From positions 4,466,927 to 4,530,926 of the forward strand of contig NC_049984.1 in the NCBI RefSeq assembly GCF_000003815.2: DNA of 64,000 nucleotides, written 5' to 3'. This stretch comes from Branchiostoma floridae (lineage: Eukaryota; Chordata; Leptocardii; Amphioxiformes; Branchiostomatidae). The first letter of the stretch is position 1, and every line of letters starts with the position of its first letter. The position numbers and the translations under genes were made by a program. Shown one piece after another: positions 11,093 to 23,000 of the stretch. The notes beneath the pieces are model-generated. The model saw nothing but the letters and a program-made list of their open reading frames with translations, ran no database searches and had not been told where the DNA came from.

Positions 11093-14000
11093 GTAATATC
11101 ATTGAGTGGTGTAAGCCGGAGGACAGTGACCTCGATGGAGTGGAGTTCAAGGCCATGGCGAGCGGATCCCACACAATACTTAAGGACTTCATGTAAGTAA
11201 CCATCCAATGTCTCCTAATGTTACCTATTAAGAAAGAAAAATAGTTAATCTTCTACTGTTTTATATAGTGTTGTCCACTGTTGTCAAAATCTTAATATTT
11301 GATGTTTCTGCTGTGACCTACATGTGTGTTTGTATTCATTCTTAACTTAAACCACCACAAAAATCCTTGTTCTGTCTTCTGCCCACCTACCCCCTTGTTT
11401 GAATGGCAAATTACAAACTGTTGTGAACACTTAATTGTTTCCTACAGCAAGATGAGATTGCCATGAACTTAAAGGCACTTTACAGTATTTTGTTACAGTA
11501 GTTTTTACAATGTCATTGTTATTTTCACAGTTACTTCAAGAAGGATAACCTGTACGGCCTGAGCTGTTTTGAGAACATGCCGGTGGAGAGCGAACTTGAA
11601 CGTGGAGCCAGGATGAAGTCTGTGGGCATCCTGGCCACTTCTTACACCTCTCTCTACAGACACATGCAGTTCCTGGAGAACCAAGTCAGGTAGGTGGCGC
11701 TACTGCACACTTACACCTCTCTCTACAGACACATGCGGTTCCTCGAGAATAAGTCAGGTAGGTGGCGCTACTGCACATTTGATATTTGTACAGTCAAACC
11801 TTCCAAGAAGGGGACCAAGACTATCTCGTGGTCACCTATAGATAGGATTCTTCAAGTTTGTGTCAATGGAAATATTATCTAGGGGACCACCAAAATGTGG
11901 TCACATTTGTCAGGCGGTCCTTAGTTATACATGTATATCGTCACTTGTACAGGTTTGACTGTATTAGGACAGTTTTAGAATGTGGTTATGTCAAAGTGCC
12001 ATGATGTATTGCATTGGTCCATGTGCTTAATGTAAACAAGTCAGGATTAAGTTCAGATAGACACATGATTAATCCTTTCATGTTAGATATGCTATTCTGT
12101 CACTTTTGAAAAATTGTTTGTTTCATGCAACATTTGTGAGCAATTTCTGATTTTGCTCCAGCCATTGTCTCTGGGAAGAAAAAAGGTGGAGAGAGCTTGT
12201 TCTTGTATCATTTCGTTTGTGATTTCAAAAGCAACAATTCCTTTGAAACCCCAGTTCACATGAGACCCAGCCCCCTTCTTGTGTGAAGAGAATGGCTACT
12301 CGATTTCTGTGATAATTTCAAAAGCAACAATTCCTTTGAAACTCCTCAAGGTACACACAAGACAATGTCCCCTTCTTGTGTGCAGAGAATGACAACTAGA
12401 TGGCCTGCCTTTGATCTATATGCAACAAGGCACAACATCAGACCCAGAGGGACAGTTGCAAATGTTGCTTACAACATCAAGGCCAGTGGGTCCACCTACC
12501 CACTTTGCTCCAGGCATTGATCGTGTTCTGTAAGGAGGGACAGTGGGGAAGCTTGCCTATAAATCATACACCTCCACATCTGCCTGCACCTAAGGCCATA
12601 CCAATTTAGTTTGTTGGTTCACAAATTTTTTTAACTGGAAAACTGGAAAAAGACACTATGAAAACAGAAAAGAAACCAGTAGGACCAGGTTTATGCCTTG
12701 ATGCACTCAGTTTTATGGATTGAATACAGTCACATCCAAGTATTCCTCCCTGCCCCATGCTTATATGATGTCCGGTTGCTACATTTTAATTCTTAAAAAT
12801 CTGAGAACCAAGGAAATCAATTTGTATGGCCTAATGTTCTGGTTTACAGTTCAGGCATGGTTCTATCTGCTGATAAGATTGTGGGACTTGAGTGAAGGAA
12901 CTAGAACTATCCCATATGTTCGTGAATAGTTTCATCAGGTTCCTTACAACTTGTTTGTTACGTCAGTTCTCTGTGAGTTGACGAGTGAAAAATGTTCAGG
13001 TCAATACCTTTGTTGCAACTGTGTAAATTGAATATATTTTCTTTCATTTTTTTTCTGAACAACAGACATCAACTGGAGACTCCAGGGAGGTACGAGCAAC
13101 TCCGAGCATTCTGGGAAGACCGGAAAGGCTCCCTCCCCATGAGTAACCCTGGCCGCAGTCTACTGTCTCCGATGACTGAGATCCCTCGGGCCGACATGAG
13201 GGTGAGTAGAGCACATGTGTGGCGATGTAGGAACACCCCTATGTAATACTTTAGATGCATTGAAGTTCCCTGAGATTTAATTTTGCTGTAGTGGGAAAAA
13301 GGACTTTTCGCAGTGGTTTTAAGTTTGCGGTAGCACCATGCAATGTAGTCTCTTACTGCCGTGGAAAAATGTTAACAGTGTTTTTAAGTTTGCAGTGAAG
13401 CGGCCACCGCAAAAGCCGCGAACATCAAACCACCGCAAAAGTTTCTGCATTTACAGTAATGGTATGGTCTAGGCACACGCGCAGGCATGCTGGTCACTAG
13501 TGCCAAGGAATAAACAACAGAAGTAACGTCCCTGATATCTGCCGGCTTCTTGCTGTGCTTACGTCGTCTGATCGTAGTTTTAGAATGATTGAGAACTGAC
13601 ATGAGGGTGAGTAAAGCACAGGCAGGATTAACACTGGCACAGTTGAGCGTAGGGGCCCCCATGCTGTGATATGTATCCCCAATGCTGTGATTTGGTCTTC
13701 CATGGTGTGTTTCAACCAGGGGGATTTTCAGTTGGTTTGTACCAAAGGTGGAAAATTTTCACTTTATTTCATTGAATTTGGCCCTCAAGCCAACATTAAG
13801 GTGAGTAGAGGACAGGCAGTGTTATCACTAGTGCAGTTGAGTGTGGGGGCTCCCATACTGTGACTTGTATCCACTATGCTGTGATTTGGGCCTTTATGCT
13901 GTGTTTTGACCAGCTAAGGGAGATTTTCAGCTGTTTTGTTCCAAGGGTAAAAAATTTTCACTTACTTTCATTAATGCAGAAAATAGTGTTTCTGAGAGTT

Positions 14001-17000
14001 TAAGATTTAAAACTTTTCAGGGGGAGGATCCTTGCCACAAGGCTTTGCCACTGTAAGATGCCCACTGCGCAAAACCATCCTAGTCAGAAACACTGACATG
14101 CTAACTGCTAGTTTTCAACTAATCCGAACAGACTGTACAATCATGTTATCTATATATCTATCTAAATGAGGACATTTGTACATGTTGAAAGGGAAGATTC
14201 TAGTGCATCTACAGTCAAACCTGCCCAAGAATACCACCCAGAAGACAGATAAAATCTAGTTGTCACTGTTGACAGGATTTGTAAGGCTTACGTCAGTCTT
14301 AGTTCCTGAGAAAAGAGTAGTTCCTGAGAAAAATGACACGAAGAAGAAGAAGAAGAAGTTCCTGAGAGCTGCAGGTCACTACTTGTTTACATGTAGTTTT
14401 GAGGTTTCTGCAATACAAACAAGTTAGAATCTTATCAAGATTTTGAAATGTACAGTAGTAGTTTGAAAACTAATGTAGAAACGAACTACATTATCTCATT
14501 ACCATTCTGTAAAGTCTCACTTAGAACTTTTCCCCCACAGATAACCCATCCTGCCGGCTGCTTTTCCCAGTTCCTGAAGTTCTTCGGTGAGCAGATCTTC
14601 GTCCTGTGGAAGTATGCCCTGCTCAGGAGAAGGATTCTGTTCTTCTCACCTCCCCCCATCGGTGTGGTGTGCTACAGAGGTTTGTTTGTTTGTTTGTTTA
14701 TTTTGCACATAAAAACAATAACAAAAAGTAAAGTGATTAAAAGTCCTGTTCTTCTTACCTCCTCCCATCGGCGTGGTGTGTTACAGAGGTAGGGAAACAC
14801 ACTTTGTACAATCGCAGGTCTACGCAGCACTTAGTCTAGAGGCTTTGCCTGAAGATCAACCTAGGAAACAACTGACAAAGCGGCAATGCCTTATGCCAGC
14901 TTTCTTCCATGGTTGGATCAATGGACGGACCTTTTAACCCAGCCCTTCCAAAGCCCCTTTCAAAGGCCCTTTGTTATTTTGGGTATACAAACAGTTTTAG
15001 TAATACAGACAGAGACCAAACTGAAAACCATCATAATATAAGAAGAAACAACTCATGAATGGAAACAAAGAAAAAGAATGTGCCATTCCACCCGAGGCAG
15101 ACTTGCACCCGCCCACCCTTCTGCCAAGAAACGACACATCAAAGCAAACTGGAAATTATAAAGAGGACTAGAGAGTAGAAGGAGAACACCATAGTGAAGG
15201 ACTGACCACACATACTGAACATCTAACAGACAATCCACCAATAGCAAAGACAGACTGTAGCACCAAACAAAGACTACTACGACAAGGACTCTAAAAACGT
15301 AGAACCAAAACTCCCGTCCGCACACTTGCCCATTTAACAGATTGGCACCACTCAGCCAAGAAACTTTCAGAACCAAGTCGAACAAACTCCATCTTGAGTT
15401 TAAACCTAAGAGCCTCCTTGATTAGAGACACCAGCTCAATGTGAGATACGAAATTATTGTCAAAGAGAGCCTGACACCTGGACCACCAAATCTTAGACCG
15501 AGCGACGGCCAAAATGTAGGTGCAGACATCTCTCTTACACTTCTTCAGGGTAGACGACATAACACCATAGAGAGCGACCGCGCGAGAAACACGAAAACTA
15601 GAGACCACCCATCGCCTAATGAACCCTTCGACCCAAGTCCAGGTCAGGAGCACCTCGCCACAAGACCAGATGGCATGGGTAACGGTCTCCGTAGCTCTAC
15701 AGTTTCTCCTCGGACAAAGAGGGGAAGGAGTTCTGTGCCAAATCGAACAAGTCAAGTAGTTGGTTTTGAGAGCCCCATGTGCGACCTTCCAGGAAAGCTC
15801 CTTTAGGTTATTCTCAAGGAGAGTGTTATGCACCGTTGAAAAAACAAGTGACCAATCAACACCCCGCTCTAAAAAACAAGCGGAAGGGGTATGAGAACGA
15901 GCTAAAATGGCAGCTTTGTACAAAGACTGCACGGTGCATATCCTGTCCCAAGTCTTCGAAGCAGAAGCATTAACAAACTCCAAGGTGAGCTTCCGCATCA
16001 AAGAATAGTGAGGTGGAGCCTCAGGAGAGTGGGGGGAACTGTTAGACCACGATGATGGTTCAAAACAACGGGCAAAAAAACCCAGCCAATATTTTGCCAA
16101 CTGGACCCATGGAAGATCCGGCCGGTCAAGAATATTGGTAAACGGCCGACAATAAAAACAATTGGCCTTCACTCCAAAATCAATGAGATCCCATCCACCT
16201 TTGTCCAAAGGTAGCAAAACTGTCTGTCTAGAGACCAGTTCTGCACGATAACTCCAGAAAAACTTAAAGACGGCTCTCGTAATGTCCTTGACGACTGACT
16301 CGGGAGGAGAAAATACAGGAGCAATATACCACAAAGTAGATAAAGCAAGGTTATTAACGACGACAACCTTGCCAGCGAAGGATAAAGAGAAGCTGTCCCA
16401 CCTTCGCAGAACCGCTTCAAACTTAGCTTGCCTCTCCCTCCAGTTGACTAAAGGCATATTAACACTTCCAAAAGTACCTCCCAATAAACGTATGGATACA
16501 GATGTCCATTTAAAATTCTTCGGACAATCGAGTCTTTTCCTCCAACTACCTAGCCAGAGACCCATACATTTGTCAAGATTTAAAAGAGACCCGGAACCTC
16601 TGTTATACATGTCAATAACAGCAAAGAGCCGGCGGATCGACTCATCGGTTGTAACAATAGCCGAGTTATCGTCCGCATACTGCGAGATCTTAACTTCACG
16701 GCCACCAGGCAACCTGAGGCCGTGAATCGCAGCGTCGGCCCTTACTGTAGCGGCAAATGGCTCCAAAGAAATTGCGTACAGCAGGGGTGACATAGGGCAC
16801 CCCTGCCGAACACCTCTTGAGAGAGAAAAAGAAGATGATAGCGACCCATTGACGAGAACAGCACTGGTAATGTTGTGGTACAATATAGCAACCCATTTGC
16901 GGAAAACCGGGCCAAAACCCATCTTCGTAAGAGTCAAGTGAAGAAAATCAATATTCACTCTATCAAAGGCCTTGGCCTGATCCAGAGAAATGATCGCACA

Positions 17001-20000
17001 GTCAAAGTTATTCATATTAACATATGTAATGATATCTCTCATCAAAAGTAGGTTACATTGTATCGACCGGCCTGGTATACCGCATGTCTGGTCAGGACTG
17101 ATGACCGAGGCGGCAACCATCTTAAGCCTATTGTTAAGGACCTTTGCAAGAATCTTATAATCGCAATTTAACAAAGAGATGGGGCGACGGTTCTTCGGGT
17201 CCAGAGGGTCCCCTTTTTTTGGAAGGAGAGTAATAACACCAAAACTCTGGCTCTGAGAGAGCTCGCCAGAAGAAAAAACTTCCTCAAAAACTGAGAGGAG
17301 ATCCCCGGCAATGACGTCCCAGAAAGCGACATAAAATTCCTTCGGGAGACCGTCACTGCCAGGGGACTTATTATTCTCCATACTGCACAATGCAGCCCAA
17401 AGCTCATCCAATGAAAGAGGACCTTCTAATGAAGAGACTTCATCAGGATCCAAAGACCCTTCTAAATTGTTACAAAGGTTATTCGCCTCACACTTATCAA
17501 TAGGCTCAGCACTAAAAAGGTCTTCATAAAATAGCTTAAAAACGTCTAAAATCTCCTCGTCATCTTGGACAACACGTCCAGTAGAATCTCTGACCGAAGA
17601 AATGCGTCGCTGCCTACTTCGGGAAGAGGCCTGGCTTACAAAATACGAGGTACATTTTTCCCCCTCGACAAATTGCTTGACTCTGGACCGAACAAAAGCA
17701 CCGCGAGCCTCCTCAGCGGACAACTCGGACAAGGAAGACTTAGTACATTCATACCTACGCAAGATGTCCGCCGAAGAGGCCCCGTCGTTCATCTTGTTGG
17801 TGAGATCGACAAGTTCATTATTCAAGGTAAACATGGACTCCCGTCTCTCCCTAGCCAGTTCACAAGAAATTCTGATCAGGAGAGAGCGAGTTCTAGCCTT
17901 TACATCATCCCACCAGGCTCGCAAAGAAGGAAAACCTGGTTTCAAAGTCTTCCAATTGTTAAAAGCGAGTTTAAAATCATTTAAAACTTTGTCTCTTTTT
18001 AAAATCGAGACATTACATTTCCACAAGCCAGGCTTCTTCTTCACATCCGGTAAAATTGACAAGGACACACAGTCATGGTCTGTAAAATATGCGGGTAAAA
18101 AACAGTAGTTTGAAACGACGAGGCATTTAGACGAATAAAATCGGTCCAGCCGACAGGCAATACCTTTGGTCGGCTGTCTCCAAGTGAAGACCTTTTTAGA
18201 AGGATTCTCATGTCTCCAAGAGTCATGCACATTAAAATCGGCGCAAATGTCTTTTAAAACGGTGGAACCGCCACTACCATGAGCCGGGTTCCCGCCCCTC
18301 TTATCAATATCAACATCTTCAACGCAGTTAAAATCACCGCACAAAATAAGGGGCTCAGCCCCCGACAGAAACTTATACAAATTTTTAAAAAATCCAGTAC
18401 GCTCCGCAGAAATGTTAGGAGCATACATGTTACAAACTTTGAAATTACGCGCACCATCGGACAAGACGACACAGACAACACGCCCACTGTCGTCACAAGA
18501 CTTTTTAACCACATCAAAATTGAAAGATGGAGAGAGTAAAATACCCACACCTCTAGATTGGGAGGAGCCCAATGCCCAAAACGCTTGGCCTCCCCATTCC
18601 TTCTCCCAGAGCACCGCTTCAGATGTTGACGAAACATGGCACTCTTGGAGGCAAACAACGTCAAATTTATGTTGACGGCAAAAGCCGAAAACCTGCCTCC
18701 TCTTCTGCGGACTACGGAGCCCACAGACATTGAGTGTAGCAATAAGAACCATGAGGCTACATAGAGAAGGAATGTCAAACAACATCGGAATGTGAGGAAT
18801 TAGTGGTACAGATCATCAATTCCTTCCACACCAATTCGGTTAACAAATTGGGGGTGGACATTGTAGAGGTGCTTGAGACATAACATGGTGGTTTTAAAAA
18901 ACCTCGAACAATTACCAACCTTACAAGGCACAACGTCCCCGGAGATGCCATGCGCCTTTGCAAGGTGAGATTTCAAAGACCTAAAACTATGCAAGAGTTC
19001 GTCACAACCATGAGAAATAAACTGGTTGCACACAAAGACAGCCTTATTCTTGTACAAGTCAGAGGAGATGACAATGGCTCTCGCCTTTGCTACCAAATCG
19101 GGACTTGGAGCCTGAGAGGCATCCGAAGTATCCTCATCAATGATGAGGCTTCTGGAGCCAACAGTAGAGTCAGACTCGTTACCGTCCACAGAACGAAGAC
19201 TCTCCGAGGGAAACTCCTCGATAACAAGACTGGAGTCGGAATCCGGCTCCTTACGAATCTTTTTTCCTTTCGACAAAGTCTTTGCAGAGGCAGAACCCTC
19301 ACTGGAATCCCCCCTACACCTTTTCCTGGAATCTTTGTCAGCAATATCAGAGTTGCCATCATGGCAGCTCTGACAAAGAAAGAGGCGATTATCGCTTTGA
19401 CAAACTGGGCCCTCACAGAAAGCAAGGAGAGCAGATTCTGGAGTTATGTCTGCCTTGCACTGATGACAAGACACCACCTCCAGAGTGATTGTGTAATCCA
19501 ACTCACAACCCTGACACATGTACCGACGAGTAACAGGTCGGATAGGACTGGCCGCTTTACGCCTCCTTCTCTGGGACCGGGCGCGAGGGGCCGGTACCGG
19601 AGCAGCAGATGTTGAGGGTACCTGCTCGCTAGAAGAGGAAGAAAGGCCAGGCTTAGCCAGAGAAGGAGCGGCCTCCGACAGCAAGTCCTCAGACGGCTCA
19701 ACCACCGCGACCGGAGAAAACTTGGTCAGAGAAGGAGCGGCCTCCGACAGCACGTCCTCAGACGGCTCAACCACCGCGACCGTAGGAGAAACCTCCGGCT
19801 CCGCGACCGGAGAAGAAACATCCGACTTCACAGCCGAAGAAGTACCCGGGTCCACACTGCCAGGGTGACCTGGAGGCGAAACAGGATCAGATACACCAGA
19901 CTCTGCGTCAGAAACATGGGCCAGTTCCGACCGATCAGTCTTATTTACAGCCTGAGGAACCCGTCCATCATGATGTTCACGGACCTGACTCACACCTGCC

Positions 20001-23000
20001 GGGAGCTCTTGGCTCTTAGCCCAACTGGCTCCCATCTTAATCCTGTTTGCGAAGGACAGGGGACAACGGCGGGCCGTATGTCCCTCTGCCCTGCAACTGA
20101 GGCACACAACATCGTTGGTACAATCCATGGCCAAATGCCCAATGGATTGGCATTTGTTGCAAAATGTTACTGCACAATTTGCCGACTCATGGCCTTCCTG
20201 GTTGCATCTCAAGCAGGTACGGGGCTGCCCCACATACCTGAAGAAAACCATCCTCCCGTCATACATTTTCCATGCTGATGGGATATTGCATCCCGGCTTT
20301 AAAACTACTTTGTATTGCCGGTTCCCATTTTTGATGGTCGGTCTGTCCCCGTATGTTACCATACGGGACGTGATGACGGCACAGTATTGATTTAACCAGT
20401 TCCTGACATAGTTGTCATCGAGCTCATACGGAATTCTTGTGGCCGTGACAATTATCTCCGCCGCCGCGTAAGATGACACATCCACGGCGTCTAAACCAGA
20501 CAGTTTCCCCGCATACAATGTACGCTCGTGTACCGAGGAAAATGACACGTCGAATGAGTTTGGTCCCAGAGACTGAACAGCCTGAATGCTGCTCATGGGA
20601 GCCGAAACCTCGCTCAGCAAAGTAAACACTTGTTCATACGTTAACCGATCACGGTACACGGCAACTTTTATTGAAAGAGGACGCTTCATAATGCAGCTTT
20701 AACTAGAACCAAATAAAACTAAAAAGGAACCAAAATATGAGCAGACAGAGCTGCCAGAGACCCTGAAAAACACTACCTGTAAATCAGACAGCCTCCACGG
20801 ACTCCACGGGCAGCAAGGGTTGAAAACGTAACGTAACTGAAGGCGTGTAACCAAACTGACACGCTTAAAGAACAACCAAGTACGAACCAATAAACTAGGC
20901 AGCCTCTCCGGGCGCTACTGGTTCTCAAACTAAATTGCTAAATTTGCCAAGGAGCAAGCCCAAGTGGAAATTTCCACTCAGACAAAATGGACACCACTGT
21001 CTGTCTCAACCCTTGAAATGCAAAACAGAGCAGCGTCCTACAATGGATGACCTCTGCCCCCTCTCAGCCCAGTCTATATAATGGGCGGGGGACAGCAGAA
21101 ACTACAATGCTGCAACTAGATTTTGCAGCTGCGAAACAGGGCGAACGCCCCACAATGGATGGACCACCTCTGCCCCTCTCAGCCCAGTCAACGCAATGGG
21201 CGGGGGGCAGAAGTAAACCACAATGCTGCAACTAGATTCTGCAGTTTTAGATCAACTCATTAAAGCCCAGAGTTCAACCGACTTGCAAACCAATAGATCA
21301 ACTCATCAAAGCCCAGAGTTCGACCGACTTTCGAACCACATACTTACGGGCAAAAACACATTGTCACAATAACGTGATCAACGTGCCGAGTTTCATGGCT
21401 TAGTTAGACAATGGTACATTCCAGGCGAGTATTAAAACGCTCTTCTAGACGCATGTTACTGTATGTGGTCCAGCGTAATAAATCTACGCTTTAACTCACC
21501 ATGTTTATATAAAGATATATCACAAATTGCATCAGAAGGAACTTATTTTGTAATGAAAAATAATGCATATTCATTGTGGGTCAAAAAGTTTTACAAAACC
21601 TGTTTAATGTGCCAATAATTCATGTGACATAAATTATGATAATGAGGTAAATTTCCAATATCCCCTTTTGCTGCATTTCCTACTGAAGAAGCTAGGTGTC
21701 GCTCTCAGCAGTTCAGTCATAAAATACGCGGCAATGCACAGCTTTTCTTAAAAGATTTCTTGTTTAATCCCAAACGAAGGAGAAAACTGTTGCAATGGAT
21801 AGGCAATATATAGTTGAGGGCATCTAACAGATACAGTATTGGGGCATCTGTATCTCAATTTTATAGTGTATGGTATTGATAGCAAATCTATTATTAATTG
21901 GTTGTTATGTATTATAGCAGTAGAATGTTCAGCACCAAGGACAGCAATAGTTGTGGACCAACATTCAGTAACAAAGACAGTATTTGTTTTTAACATCATT
22001 AATTATAGTACTAAGAACAGTGATAGCTTTGTAAGCACATATCAATAGAATTGGGCAAGCAAAAGTGGTACTACATGCTTTTAGAGCCCTGGAGATGAGA
22101 AAGGCGCCTCCAGGGGACTAAAATGCCTATTGATACAGCATAGCATGTTGTACTGCCCCTACAGCTGATTAATAGATAATGAGCAATGGGATGATGTTGG
22201 TGATGATGGTTTTAGAGGATAAAGGTTTAAGGTAAAGCTATAACCTGAAGTTTAATCTATTGTGCGCTTGAAGTTTAATTTATTGTGCAGTTCAGATGGA
22301 TAACCTCCCAAATCAATTAAGACTGGTAAAAGTATAATGCTGCATTACATGTAAGTGTTTGATGCTAATTCAATTTTTGGTCAATTTTCCTGAGCCACTA
22401 TCTTTATCCTCACTGGCAAATCTATTTGACTTCGATCTCTGCTGGCATTGATTGTAAGAGGTTTGAATTATGTAATACTTTAAGCCCAACATGCCCATTC
22501 TTCTCATACATATGTTTCCTTACATTCGAGTTTAATCAAAGTTCTGTTATTCTTGTATGGTACACATTTGATTACTGAAGTTAGTGTGATTTCTGATGTT
22601 TGTCCATTGGGTGTCGATTAGGACCTTAGAAATGTGATTTCTAATCAACTTTTTTAATGTAAGATTAACTATTTTGCTAGCAATCTCATGACTTAAGTGC
22701 TGGTCATGTGGATGCATCCTTATGTTGATAACTTTAACATGTCTTAATATACTTAGAATATTGTTATTGTTATTCTGTCCATATATTGGTATTCTGTCCA
22801 TGCTGAAACTTTAATCACATTTGTATTGTCTTTGTCCAGCAGGGCTAGCCCTTTGTTATAGCCACTGGTTAGGCAACCCTGGCTGTGCATGCTGAACAGC
22901 CAAATAGACAATGGTTTATTCAGATGTTTTGTAGAGAAATCCCACATTGCAGCCAAGGGCACTTTACACAATCGGTAAAATCTGGTAACCATGGATAAAA

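Larger units (their letters stand above)
14960..21340 (-). mobile_element. Full-length Tx1/L1-like non-LTR retrotransposon
   Basis: Two long intact ORFs on the minus strand separated by 14 bases, a 5' UTR of about 650 bases with tandem repeats at the high-coordinate end, and a roughly 300-base 3' UTR ending near 14960-15000. It lies in intron 4 of DENND11 in the opposite orientation, between the exons at 14679 and 23055. The zinc-knuckle ORF1 and apurinic-type endonuclease plus RT of ORF2 place it with Tx1/L1-group LINEs. I could not fix a target-site duplication; the 3' boundary is uncertain and no clear poly(A) is present. Intact frames suggest recent insertion. Confidence 0.9.

Noticed and set aside
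15441-20390. Many plus-strand open frames of 60-220 codons
   Set aside because: Shadows of the GC-balanced LINE ORF1 and ORF2 on the minus strand.
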